DNA of 37,506 bases from Ruminococcus sp. YE282 (GTDB lineage Bacteria; Bacillota; Clostridia; Oscillospirales; Acutalibacteraceae): NCBI GenBank assembly GCA_900101355.1, contig FMUV01000023.1, forward strand, positions 1 through 37,506, in the 5' to 3' direction. A model generated the notes under the pieces. That model was given only the letters and a program-made list of their open reading frames with translations, did no database searches and was not told where the DNA came from. Every line of letters starts with the position of its first letter. The first letter of the stretch is position 1. The position numbers and the translations under genes were made by a program. Below, piece after piece: positions 24,185-32,056 of this stretch.

Positions 24185-24272
24185 ATTAAATCCCTCTTTT
24201 CTTTAAATGATTTTGTGTAAAAAGGTTTGTGACGCTTTGCGACTCAGGTCTGAATTAGACAGCGTGTCGCTT

Positions 24273-24737
24273 TTAAGCACTCAACCAATATCCTCTGCCC
24301 TCGGTTGTGCTGCCGTTAGCAGTATCAGTAGCCATATAATGTTTATCCTGGTCGAAATAACTATGATAAAGTTTAATTCCTATTCCTTCATCTGAGTATT
24401 TTGATAAAACCAAATTATAATAATCAGATGTATCATCGGAGTATAAATAGGTCATATTGGTTTGATTTCCCAAAATAGTGGTGGAATATAAAACATCTCC
24501 GTCGCTGTTTTTGGTTATTGCCAATGATGTGTAAATCAGATTTCTGCCCTTTGGAAGCTTGATTGTGAAGGTGAATGTCCCGTCATTGTTCTTATATCTG
24601 TGAACGCAGTCAACAACAGAGTGGTCTTCAACATATGTAATTGAACTTGATTCCGCAAATGCAGGTATAACGGCTTCAAACACCATAACCATACTTAAAA
24701 ACAGTACAGCAAGACTTTTTGATAATCGTTTTGTCAT
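24273..24737 (-). CDS. Small secreted protein of unknown family with GRGYWLSA C-terminus
   Basis: The 154-residue protein has a clear Sec signal peptide (lysine/arginine start, hydrophobic core about residues 8-22, AFA-ES cleavage near 28). The mature part is predicted mostly beta, with EDHSVVDCVHRYKNNDGTF and FTIKLPKGRN, and ends STTEGRGYWLSA. The signal peptide, the DHSVVDC block and the last eight residues are shared with the adjacent interrupted paralogue, while the centre differs. The gene has its own TTGACA promoter. I do not recognise the family. An exported structural, adhesive or peptide-precursor role cannot be decided from sequence. Confidence 0.8.
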   Translation of the reverse strand: MTKRLSKSLAVLFLSMVMVFEAVIPAFAESSSITYVEDHSVVDCVHRYKNNDGTFTFTIKLPKGRNLIYTSLAITKNSDGDVLYSTTILGNQTNMTYLYSDDTSDYYNLVLSKYSDEGIGIKLYHSYFDQDKHYMATDTANGSTTEGRGYWLSA

Positions 24738-24781
24738 AATAAAATTCCTCTTTAAAATTATTTAGTCATGACTATGAGGAT

Positions 24782-24810
24782 ATATTATTATTAAAGTTAT
24801 AAAATGTCAA
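24782..24810 (-). promoter_or_regulatory. Promoter of the small secreted protein gene
   Basis: On the minus strand TTGACA (24810-24805) and TAATAT (24787-24782) are separated by 17 bp. The stretch from here to the glnS terminator (24811-25010) is very AT-rich and I see no gene in it. Confidence 0.8.
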
Positions 24811-25010
24811 CACTTTCGACAAAAATATACAAAATATTACATAAAATTATTGAGCTTTTTAAAAATATATTGTTTAATTAAACTATACTTACGAAAAATA
24901 TATTATCTTTAATTATATATGCCTCTAATATTAAACGATATTTTTTTGAATTATTGCGCTTCAGAGGTTTGTTGTTTATCTGAATAAATGTTTTTGCTTA
25001 CTTAGGCAAA

Positions 25011-25054
25011 TAAAAACGGGTTTAAATGTAGATATACACTTAAACCCGTTTTAA
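25011..25054 (-). terminator. Terminator of the gltX-glnS operon
   Basis: AAAACGGGTTTAA (25013-25025) pairs perfectly with TTAAACCCGTTTT (25040-25052). On the minus strand it ends in a TTTTTATTT tract directly after glnS. Confidence 0.85.
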
Positions 25055-25072
25055 TACTGAGATTATATTTTT

Positions 25073-26770
25073 TTATCCTTTTTTCTTAAATCCGTCTTTA
25101 AGATTCACACTGCGGTTGAATACAAGGTGTTGTGGTCTGCTGTCTTTATTATCAACACAAAAATAACCGAGGCGCATAAACTGAAAACTTTTTGGAGCTT
25201 CTGCTGTTTCAAGAGATTTTTCAACTTTGCAGTTATTGAGAACTTCAAGTGAATTTGGATTTAGATAATCAAGGAAGTTTCTGTCGCCAACATCAGGGTC
25301 GGGAACAGTGAAAAGATTATCATACAGACGAACCTCTGCTTCGGCGCAGTTGTTGCAATCAACCCAATGAATTGTGCCTCTGACCTTTCTGCCGTCGGGT
25401 GTGTTTCCGCCGCGGGTTTGTGGGTCGTATTCGGCATAAACCTCAACAACGTTTCCGTCCTCGTCTTTTTTGCAACCCGTACACCTTACTATATAGGTTG
25501 ATTTAAGTCTGACTTCGTTACCCGGATAAAGCCTCTGATACTTCTTGATTGGTTCTTCCATAAAGTCAGCTGCTTCTATCCAACATTCACGAGAGAATGT
25601 AACGGTGCGTGTTCCGTTTTCGGGATGATTCGGATTGTTTTCAATTTCAAATTCTTCGGTTTTGTCTTCCGGATAATTTGTAATTACAAGCTTTATTGGG
25701 TGCAGAACACACATAACACGGTCGGCACTGTCGTTAAGGTCATCACGCAGACAATGTTCCAAAAAGCTGTATTCAACAATTGAATTTACCTTTGAAACAC
25801 CGATTTGGTCAATGAAACTGCGAATAGACTTTGGTGTGTAGCCACGTCTGCGAAGTCCGCAAAGGGTAGGCATTCTCGGGTCGTCCCAGCCGCTTACATA
25901 ACTTTTTTCAACCAGCTCTCTGAGCTTGCGCTTTGACATTACCGTGTTGTTTATTCCAAGTCTTGCAAATTCAATCTGGCGTGGCTTTGCGGGTGCCGAA
26001 ATATTGTTGATAACCCAATCGTAAAGTGGGCGGTGAGCCTCAAACTCAAGGGAACAAAGACTGTGTGTAATTCCCTCAATTGCATCTTCAATCGGGTGTG
26101 CAAAGTCATACATCGGATATATGCACCACTTGTCGCCGGTTCTGTGATGTTTAAGGCGATTTATACGGTATATAACAGGGTCGCGCATATTGAAGTTGCC
26201 CGAAGCAAGGTCAATTTTGGCACGAAGCGTCATTTTTCCGTCCTCAAATTCGCCGTTCTTCATTCTTTCAAACAAATCAAGGCTTTCTTCAATCGGGCGG
26301 TCACGATACGGGCTCTTTGCAGGAGTTTGTGTATCACCTCTGTATTCCTTAACCTGTTCTGCGTTAAGCTCACATACATATGCCAATCCCTTTTTAATCA
26401 GTTCAACGGCATAATCATACATTTGCTCAAAATATTGTGAAGCATAGTAAAATCTGTCTCCCCAGTCAAATCCCAGCCACTTAATGTCTTCCTTGATGGC
26501 GTCAACATATTCAACATCTTCCTTGGTAGGATTTGTATCGTCCATTCTTAGGTTGCACATACCGTTGTATTTTTCGGCAGTAGCAAAGTTAATGCAAATT
26601 GCCTTTGCGTGACCGATGTGCAGATAGCCGTTTGGTTCCGGAGGAAAACGAGTGTGAACCTTTTTGCCTTCAAATCTTCCGCCTTCGGCTATATCTTCAT
26701 CTATAAAACTGTGAATGAAGTTGCCCTGCATGAGCTCTTCATTTTCTGTGTTCTTTATTTCGTCAGCCAT
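25073..26770 (-). CDS. glnS: Glutaminyl-tRNA synthetase
   Basis: The 565-residue class I synthetase charges tRNA(Gln) directly with glutamine. HIGH motif: [15 protein letters not shown] near residues 45-59. KMSKS motif: VMSKRKL. The region [21 protein letters not shown] and the C-terminal beta-barrel anticodon-binding domain ([13 protein letters not shown] to the end) are typical of GlnRS, as opposed to GluRS. It lies 52 nt downstream of gltX on the same strand, with CAGGAGGG before the ATG. Because GlnRS is present, the GatCAB encoded at 33989-37146 is not required to make Gln-tRNA(Gln). Confidence 0.95.
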   Translation of the reverse strand: MADEIKNTENEELMQGNFIHSFIDEDIAEGGRFEGKKVHTRFPPEPNGYLHIGHAKAICINFATAEKYNGMCNLRMDDTNPTKEDVEYVDAIKEDIKWLGFDWGDRFYYASQYFEQMYDYAVELIKKGLAYVCELNAEQVKEYRGDTQTPAKSPYRDRPIEESLDLFERMKNGEFEDGKMTLRAKIDLASGNFNMRDPVIYRINRLKHHRTGDKWCIYPMYDFAHPIEDAIEGITHSLCSLEFEAHRPLYDWVINNISAPAKPRQIEFARLGINNTVMSKRKLRELVEKSYVSGWDDPRMPTLCGLRRRGYTPKSIRSFIDQIGVSKVNSIVEYSFLEHCLRDDLNDSADRVMCVLHPIKLVITNYPEDKTEEFEIENNPNHPENGTRTVTFSRECWIEAADFMEEPIKKYQRLYPGNEVRLKSTYIVRCTGCKKDEDGNVVEVYAEYDPQTRGGNTPDGRKVRGTIHWVDCNNCAEAEVRLYDNLFTVPDPDVGDRNFLDYLNPNSLEVLNNCKVEKSLETAEAPKSFQFMRLGYFCVDNKDSRPQHLVFNRSVNLKDGFKKKG

Positions 26771-26822
26771 ATTACCCTCCTGAAAAATATTTGTAAGAGC
26801 GTTTGTTCTTAATAATTAAACA

Positions 26823-28277
26823 TCAATTGAACTTTGCAAGTCCTTTTTCAAGTCGCTGCAAAGATTCTTCTCTGCCGAGAATGTCAAGAATTTCAACAGC
26901 TCCGCCCGGTGTAACGGTTTTTCCTGCCGCTGCAATTCTTACGGGCCACATAACCGTTCCGTTTTTGAGTTCTTTTTCAACCGCCATATTAATAAGGCAA
27001 TCATGTATAGATTGATTGTCCCAAACAGACATTGCCTTGAGTCTTTCATAAGCCTCTTTAAGCACAACTGGAGCGTTTTCAAAATTTGTTTTGCTCTTTT
27101 TGTTGACGAACAAATCCTTTGAGTACTCGGGCAATTCAGCAAAGAAATCAATCATTTCAGGAATTTGCGTTAGCTGAGTTGTGCGTTTTTGCAGAATTTC
27201 GGCAAATTTTTCATAAGGCATTTGTTTATCGCCGAATACTTTTTTATAATAAGGCATTGCTGCTTCTGTAAATTCTTCAACAGACATAGCTCTGATATAT
27301 TCGCCGTTAAACCACGACAATTTGTCATAGTCAAATACCGACGGAGACTTGCTTATTCCGCTGATGTCAAATTCCTTTTCAAGCTCTGCAAGAGTAAATA
27401 TCTCCTGATTATCTTTTGGGCACCAACCAAGCAGAGCAATATAGTTGATTATTGCCTGCGGCAGATAACCGTCATTAATAAGGTCATAAAATCCTGTTGC
27501 ACCGTGGCGCTTTGAAAGCTTTGAAACATTGCCGTCCTCGTCTTTGCCCATAATAAGCGGAAGATGAATGTAAGTGGGAATCTCCCATCCGAATGCTTCA
27601 TAAAGCAGATTGTATTTAGGTGTTGAACTCAGATACTCAGAGCCGCGAACAACATGTGTGATGTTCATTGTGTGGTCGTCAATTACATTTGCAAAATTGT
27701 AAGTTGGATAACCGTCGGTTTTAATAAGTATTTGGTCTTGCAGCTCGGAATTTTCAACTGTTATTTCGCCAAAAACCGCATCAACAAATGTTGTGGTTCC
27801 TTCGGTGGGCATTTTCTGGCGTATAACATACGGTACGCCCTCTGCCAAAAGTCTGTCAATTTCCTCTTGTGGCAGGTCTCTGCAATGGCGGTCATATCCT
27901 CCGCCAACCGTATCGTTTTGCAGCTTTTCAAGTCTTTCTTTTGAGCAGAAGCAACGATAGGCTTTTCCCTCTTTTATAAGTTGTTCGGCATAGGGAAGAT
28001 ACATATCTTTACGCTCTGACTGAACATACGGACCGAAGTCTCCTCCGACGTCAGGACCTTCGTCGTGCTTAAGTCCTGCAAGTTTCAGCGTGTTGTAAAT
28101 AAAGTCAACGGCACCGTCAACCAGTCTTTCACGGTCGGTGTCTTCTATTCTCAAAATAAATTTTCCGCCTTGTGATTTTGCCACCAAATATTCATAAAGC
28201 GCTGTCCTCAGGTTGCCTACGTGCATAAAGCCTGTGGGGCTTGGCGCATATCTTGTTCTGACAGTTTTTTCAGCCAT
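26823..28277 (-). CDS. gltX: Glutamyl-tRNA synthetase
   Basis: The 484-residue bacterial-type class I GluRS has the HIGH-equivalent RYAPSPTGFMHVGNLRTALY at the N-terminus and the KMSKS-equivalent VSKLSKRHGAT. A zinc-type motif is present around residues 110-130 (CFCS, then GGYDRHC). The alpha-helical C-terminal anticodon domain is present. It is the first gene of the gltX-glnS operon, with CTGGAGG before the ATG and a promoter at 28314-28342. Glu-tRNA also feeds tetrapyrrole synthesis, but no hem genes are nearby. Confidence 0.95.
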   Translation of the reverse strand: MAEKTVRTRYAPSPTGFMHVGNLRTALYEYLVAKSQGGKFILRIEDTDRERLVDGAVDFIYNTLKLAGLKHDEGPDVGGDFGPYVQSERKDMYLPYAEQLIKEGKAYRCFCSKERLEKLQNDTVGGGYDRHCRDLPQEEIDRLLAEGVPYVIRQKMPTEGTTTFVDAVFGEITVENSELQDQILIKTDGYPTYNFANVIDDHTMNITHVVRGSEYLSSTPKYNLLYEAFGWEIPTYIHLPLIMGKDEDGNVSKLSKRHGATGFYDLINDGYLPQAIINYIALLGWCPKDNQEIFTLAELEKEFDISGISKSPSVFDYDKLSWFNGEYIRAMSVEEFTEAAMPYYKKVFGDKQMPYEKFAEILQKRTTQLTQIPEMIDFFAELPEYSKDLFVNKKSKTNFENAPVVLKEAYERLKAMSVWDNQSIHDCLINMAVEKELKNGTVMWPVRIAAAGKTVTPGGAVEILDILGREESLQRLEKGLAKFN

Positions 28278-28313
28278 TCTTATCAGCCTCCAGCATAAAA
28301 TTATACGTTTACC

Positions 28314-28342
28314 ATTATAACATACATATTAGGATATTTCAA
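28314..28342 (-). promoter_or_regulatory. Promoter of gltX-glnS
   Basis: On the minus strand TTGAAA (28342-28337) and TATAAT (28319-28314) are separated by 17 bp. The leader is short (about 30 nt), leaving no room for a T-box. Confidence 0.8.
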
Positions 28343-28353
28343 ATAAAAATACA

Positions 28354-28401
28354 AAGGCATTGATATTTTGCTGTTTTGCCAAAACCCAAAATATCAATGC
28401 C
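28354..28401 (-). terminator. Terminator of the small lipoprotein-like gene
   Basis: GGCATTGATATTTTG (28356-28370) and CAAAATATCAATGCC (28387-28401) form a perfect 15-bp stem. The minus-strand continuation is T-rich (TTTGTATTTTTA). Confidence 0.82.
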
Positions 28402-28414
28402 GATTTTTGTTTCT

Positions 28415-28801
28415 TTATTCAGTTCTTACAAATGTAATCAGGGTATCCGCATTACCGTAATTGAGAGACATTGTCAAAGTTCTCCTTTGAAAGCAAAGCT
28501 TTTGGTTTTTGTCGTTAAGTTCAATGTCAACTGATGATTTGTTTAGAAAGTAAATTCCGTCGGTTTCAATTCCTCCGATTGTGACAGAACATCTTCCGTC
28601 TTTGGTGAAATAAAGGTCAAACAGGGAATTATTGACACCGAGATCGCTGTTCTTCATTGTTTTTCCTTGAATTTCGACTGTTGTCGGCGACCAGTCACCA
28701 ACCAAAATGTCGTTTTTCTTGTTGGCACAGTTTATCAACAAGATACCCGAAAGCATGCTGCAAACTGAGAGAAGTGATACGATAAAGATTCTGATTTTCA
28801 T
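28415..28801 (-). CDS. Small exported protein, possible lipoprotein, lipocalin-like region
   Basis: The protein has 128 residues from the ATG at 28801, which has AGGATGG upstream; an ATG four codons earlier lacks spacing for a ribosome site. A hydrophobic segment (about residues 4-24) ends in LLINC, an imperfect lipobox with Asn before the Cys, so lipid modification is uncertain. The mature part (GDWSPTTVEIQGKTM, FTKDGRCSVTIGGIETDGIY, ending DTLITFVRTE) has the beta-strand rhythm of small lipocalin-like or META-type domains seen in Clostridia. Function is unknown. It is monocistronic, with its own promoter and terminator. Confidence 0.7.
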   Translation of the reverse strand: MKIRIFIVSLLSVCSMLSGILLINCANKKNDILVGDWSPTTVEIQGKTMKNSDLGVNNSLFDLYFTKDGRCSVTIGGIETDGIYFLNKSSVDIELNDKNQKLCFQRRTLTMSLNYGNADTLITFVRTE

Positions 28802-28840
28802 AGTGATTACCATCCTATTCTAAAAATTTTTTCAATGGAA

Positions 28841-28869
28841 ATTTTACCATTTTTTAACATTTTTGTCAA
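28841..28869 (-). promoter_or_regulatory. Promoter of the small exported protein gene
   Basis: On the minus strand TTGACA (28869-28864) and TAAAAT (28846-28841) are separated by 17 bp, 40 bp before the ATG. Confidence 0.85.
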
Positions 28870-28945
28870 TTTTTGTTAAAAAGGGCTGTGGATGGTAAAC
28901 GTTTGCTTATGCGTTGGTTTTTATTGTATAATTTTATTGTTATTT

Positions 28946-29374
28946 TTATAAAAAAGCTTTCATCTCGCTTATGTGTGTTTCTTCTGTATCAAGCATTTTT
29001 TGAGCAAGAAGTCTTATATTTGAATCAGCACCGTTATATTCTCTTAGGTTGCGTGACATCTTATTAAGCCCCATTGTGTTACCCTTTATCATCATTTCGG
29101 CAACGTGTGATGACGAAGAATCACGTTTTAAATCACGGCTTGCAGCGTACCTTGTCATTGTTTTGGTGATTGGGCTGACGTGCTGAATTTCTTCGCCGCG
29201 GTTTCTCAGCATATTGTTTGCACAGTGGTATATCTTTCCATAGCGCACAAGCTGGTTGCACAAAACGTCGTCAACTTTACTGTCTTTTAGTCTTTTGCGA
29301 ACGCTTGTAATGCCTTGGCATCCCATTTCGGCACTTTGCAAAATTGAGTTTAGCATTTCAACATCATTAATCAT
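28946..29374 (-). CDS. Unknown soluble helical protein
   Basis: The protein has 142 residues from the ATG at 29374, chosen because GAGGTGAA lies 6-7 nt upstream; the longer frame from 29422 has no such site. Predicted almost all helical, with Met, His and Glu scattered through (NSILQSAEMGCQGITSVRKR, SSSHVAEMMIKG, DTEETHISEM). The pattern resembles four-helix spore-coat or ferritin-like proteins of Clostridia, but no diagnostic metal motif is clear. It has no signal peptide. It is divergent from the esterase gene, with a 94-bp shared intergenic region. Confidence 0.7.
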   Translation of the reverse strand: MINDVEMLNSILQSAEMGCQGITSVRKRLKDSKVDDVLCNQLVRYGKIYHCANNMLRNRGEEIQHVSPITKTMTRYAASRDLKRDSSSSHVAEMMIKGNTMGLNKMSRNLREYNGADSNIRLLAQKMLDTEETHISEMKAFL

Positions 29375-29468
29375 AAAATTCACCTCAAAATAATTATTGT
29401 CGGGAAATTTTGTTTTATTCATATTGAAAATAAGCCTGTTTTGTGTTTTAATTAATTTGGTGATTTAT

Positions 29469-30317
29469 ATGACAGAAGAAAAATTATATACTGTTTCTTT
29501 GCCTTATCCCGGCAGGGATAAAAAACAAATTTGGGTTTATGTTCCGTCACATACTGACGGAGAAAAATTTCCGACCGTATATATGACTGACGGTCAGAAT
29601 TTGTTTGACGAAGATTCGACTCCTTACGGAAGTTGGAAAGTTGCCGACGCAGTAAAAAACGAGATGAAAAACAGTTCGTCGGGTGCCGTAATTGTGGGGA
29701 TTGATAATTCGGGCAAAATGCGTGAAAACGAACTCACTCCGAAGTCAATCGGCAAAATGATGACTGAGAATGAGAAATTTGCAGCAGAAATGTCTGATGA
29801 AATGTATGGTAATTTGATTAAACTTAATAAAGTTTTTTATAAGACATTTAATGCTCCCGAAGCCGAGATTTTTGACGACTTTTTGGTAAACACGGTTATG
29901 CCGTATGTTGAAGAAAATTTTCCTGTAATCTCTGACAAAAACTCAAGGGCGGTCTGCGGCAGTTCTATGGGCGGACTTTTTGCTTTTTATGAGGCTGTTG
30001 CACACAGCGATATTTTTTCATTTTCGGGTGTGTTTTCTCCTGCGTTTTTGCTTTTTAAAGAGAGCGAAATTTTGGGCTGGCTTATGGGCAAAATGACGGA
30101 TGATATGCCGTATTTATATGTTTATACAGGCGGCGGAGATATTCTTGAAGAAATAATTTGCAAGACTACGGAAAGTACCTACGATATGATTACCGAGTGC
30201 GGCTATCCGTATGACAGGTCAAGCATAGTGATTCTGCCCGAGAACAAGCATAATGAGGCAGCTTGGTGTGAGATTTATCCGGACTTTTTGCACACGTTTT
30301 TGTCAAAATGCAAGTAA
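29469..30317 (+). CDS. Alpha/beta-hydrolase esterase (enterochelin-esterase/EstD-like)
   Basis: The 282-residue serine hydrolase has the nucleophile elbow CGSSMGGLFAFYEA (near residues 162-175) and a C-terminal His in HNEAAWCEIYPDFL. YMTDGQNLFDEDSTPYGSWK is typical of the putative-esterase family that includes Fes-like enzymes and tributyrin esterases. It has no signal peptide, so it is probably cytoplasmic. The ATG at 29469 is preferred (GGTGA upstream); extending to 29397 would add a hydrophobic stretch overlapping the divergent gene. The substrate is unknown; intracellular acyl esters or siderophore-type esters are possible. Confidence 0.82.
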   Translation: MTEEKLYTVSLPYPGRDKKQIWVYVPSHTDGEKFPTVYMTDGQNLFDEDSTPYGSWKVADAVKNEMKNSSSGAVIVGIDNSGKMRENELTPKSIGKMMTENEKFAAEMSDEMYGNLIKLNKVFYKTFNAPEAEIFDDFLVNTVMPYVEENFPVISDKNSRAVCGSSMGGLFAFYEAVAHSDIFSFSGVFSPAFLLFKESEILGWLMGKMTDDMPYLYVYTGGGDILEEIICKTTESTYDMITECGYPYDRSSIVILPENKHNEAAWCEIYPDFLHTFLSKCK

Positions 30318-30373
30318 ACAAATTAACGGTTTATAAATAAAGTAAAAATATATTGAACATTCTGTTTTTCGCA

Positions 30374-30410
30374 CAAAAAAAGAGTGACCGAAAAGGTCAC
30401 TCTGCTTAGT
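30374..30410. terminator. Terminator between esterase and pduL genes
   Basis: AGAGTGACC (30381-30389) pairs with GGTCACTCT (30395-30403). On the minus strand it is followed by seven T (pduL terminator). On the plus strand a weaker GCTTAGTTTTTA follows, so it may serve both converging genes. Confidence 0.85.
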
Positions 30411-30432
30411 TTTTAGTATTAAATATCAGAGA

Positions 30433-31002
30433 TTATGCAATGATTTCGCCGTCAACTGTTCCACCGAGACAGGCAGCATTTGATTCGTCGGTGTCAATGT
30501 GCATTGCAGGAGCATAATTTTCACTTACTCTGATAACAACGTCGCCGAAAGTAAGGGCTCTGCCGGTGTTTTCGCCAACTTTTACAGATACAATCTGCTT
30601 ATCCTTTAAGCCAAATTCTTCGGCTGTTTTTGGGTCAAGGTGAATGTGTCTTTTTGCTGCAATTACGCCGCATTCGATTTCAATTTCACCTGCGGGACCC
30701 ACAAGCTTGCATCCGGGAGTTCCCTCAATGTCGCCTGATTCTCTGACAGGAGCGGCAATGCCGAGCTTGCGTGCGTCGGTAAGTGAAATTTCAACCTGAT
30801 CGGCTTTTCTTTCGGGTCCGAGGATTGACATTTTCATTTCGCCCTTTGGACCTACTACTGTAACTTTTTCAACGCAGGCAAACTGTCCCGGCTGAGAAAG
30901 ATTCTTTTTGTTTGTAAGCTTAGCGTCCTTGCCAAACAAAGCGGCAAGAGTTTCTTTGGTAACGTGAACGTGATGTGCAGAAGTTTCTACCATTACTTTC
31001 AT
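30433..31002 (-). CDS. pduL: PduL-type phosphate acyltransferase (phosphotransacylase)
   Basis: The 189-residue protein has two PduL beta-barrel repeats with the zinc-binding histidines in SAHHVHVT (residues 8-15) and AKRHIHLDP. GAKVE-like loops are replaced by GPERKADQVEISLTDAR. The family interconverts acyl-CoA and acyl-phosphate. In Clostridia without Pta it can serve acetate or propionate formation with an acetate kinase. No microcompartment shell genes are adjacent and no N-terminal encapsulation peptide is present, so a general fermentative role is likely. ATG 31002 follows GGTGG by 9 nt. Confidence 0.9.
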   Translation of the reverse strand: MKVMVETSAHHVHVTKETLAALFGKDAKLTNKKNLSQPGQFACVEKVTVVGPKGEMKMSILGPERKADQVEISLTDARKLGIAAPVRESGDIEGTPGCKLVGPAGEIEIECGVIAAKRHIHLDPKTAEEFGLKDKQIVSVKVGENTGRALTFGDVVIRVSENYAPAMHIDTDESNAACLGGTVDGEIIA

Positions 31003-31129
31003 TTGAATAACCACCAATCATTTTATTTTGCATTGAATTGCATAACTTTATTTTACTACGATTTTCAGCAAATTTCAACACAACAGAGAAATTTAATAAT
31101 AACATAAGTGCAGATTTTTCTCGCCTCTG

Positions 31130-31237
31130 AGACGGTGGGTGGCACATCAGAATTTCAGTGCAAATTATATGTTTTCACCGAGTCTATGAGCGGTTGATAT
31201 TTCTTTAAAGCAAAGCGGAGTATTGCTTTGCTTTAAA
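31130..31237 (+). repeat. Intergenic element copy A (upstream of the uracil-DNA glycosylase gene)
   Basis: This stretch shares ATCAGAATTTCAGTG (31146-31160) exactly, and AGACGRTGGG and GCAAAGCRGAG blocks, in the same order with the element at 33831-33937. Its 3' part is a perfect 13-bp hairpin, TTTAAAGCAAAGC (31204-31216) with GCTTTGCTTTAAA (31225-31237). It occupies most of the 281-bp gap between pduL and the glycosylase gene. I see no gene in that gap. Confidence 0.6.
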
Positions 31238-31283
31238 CAAAAAACAGATGTTTTGTCAGATGAATATTGAAAGGATTTTTTAT

Positions 31284-31856
31284 ATGTATAACACATGGGA
31301 AGAACTTACACAGGCGTGTCAGGAGTGCCACAAATGCGGACTTTGCGAAACACGCCATAACGTGGTTGTAGGTGTCGGCAGCAAAGACGCAGAGGTTATG
31401 TTTATCGGAGAGGGACCCGGTGAAAATGAGGACCTGCAGGGCGAGCCGTTTGTGGGAAGAGCCGGAAAACTGCTTGATAAAATGCTGACAGCCGTTGACC
31501 TTGACCGAAGCAAAAATATCTATATCGCAAACATTGTAAAATGCCGTCCTCCTCAGAATCGCGACCCAAAACCCGAGGAGCAGCAGATGTGCATAGATTG
31601 GCTGAGGACTCAGGTAAAGCTTATGCGCCCGAAAATCATTGTATGTTTGGGAAGAATTGCCGCAGGCAGAATAATAAAATCCGATATAAAAATAACAAGA
31701 GAACACGGTCAGTGGTTTGAAAAGGGCGGTATACAGATGATGGCAATGCTTCATCCCGCCGCTGTTTTGAGAGACCCACGAAAAAAGCCCGAAGCTTTTG
31801 ACGATTTTTTGAAGCTTAGGGATAAAATAAATGAAATTTGCGACCATACATATTAA
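31284..31856 (+). CDS. Uracil-DNA glycosylase, family 4-like with Fe-S cluster
   Basis: The 190-residue protein excises uracil from DNA. Motifs are visible: GEGPGENEDLQGEPFVGRAG (active-site loop with the Glu/Asn region), NIVKCRPPQNRDP, and LHPAAVLRDP (the DNA-intercalation/uracil-recognition His). Cysteines in CQECHKCGLC near residues 12-21, plus those in VKCRPP and QQMCIDWL, supply the four ligands of the family 4/5 4Fe-4S cluster. GAAAGGA upstream fixes the ATG at 31284; a frame from 31248 would add 12 residues. It is a single gene, not part of the aspS unit. Confidence 0.92.
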   Translation: MYNTWEELTQACQECHKCGLCETRHNVVVGVGSKDAEVMFIGEGPGENEDLQGEPFVGRAGKLLDKMLTAVDLDRSKNIYIANIVKCRPPQNRDPKPEEQQMCIDWLRTQVKLMRPKIIVCLGRIAAGRIIKSDIKITREHGQWFEKGGIQMMAMLHPAAVLRDPRKKPEAFDDFLKLRDKINEICDHTY

Positions 31857-31881
31857 GCGGTAAAAAAAGTAATGGAAAATA

Positions 31882-31910
31882 TTGATTGAACCGTCATTTT
31901 GTGGTATAAT
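31882..31910 (+). promoter_or_regulatory. Promoter of aspS
   Basis: TTGATT (31882-31887) and a perfect TATAAT (31905-31910) are 17 bp apart. The leader of about 140 nt includes GTGG-TTA-CCAC and an ATTGTTT/AATCAAT region. It does not contain a T-box sequence. Confidence 0.75.
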
Positions 31911-32056
31911 GCTATGGTATGGATTATTGTTTAATCAATAGTGGTTACCACACTTAATTTATGTGCAAAAAGAACCGTAAATTGTGTCAAAATTTATTTT
32001 GATTATGTGCGGTAAAAGTAACTATTGGCAAAACAACTTTGAAAGGACAATTATTG

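Noticed and set aside
29397..29468. N-terminal membrane segment of the esterase
   Set aside because: The longer frame begins inside the divergent gene's upstream region without a ribosome site. The ATG at 29469 fits the family start.
31233..31847. 204-residue minus-strand frame opposite the uracil-DNA glycosylase gene
   Set aside because: The translation is a Cys/Phe/Leu-rich shadow of a gene with clear motifs on the other strand.
31911..32056. T-box riboswitch before aspS
   Set aside because: The leader has hairpins (GTGG-TTA-CCAC) but no T-box consensus (TGGNACCGCG-like) and is short for one.
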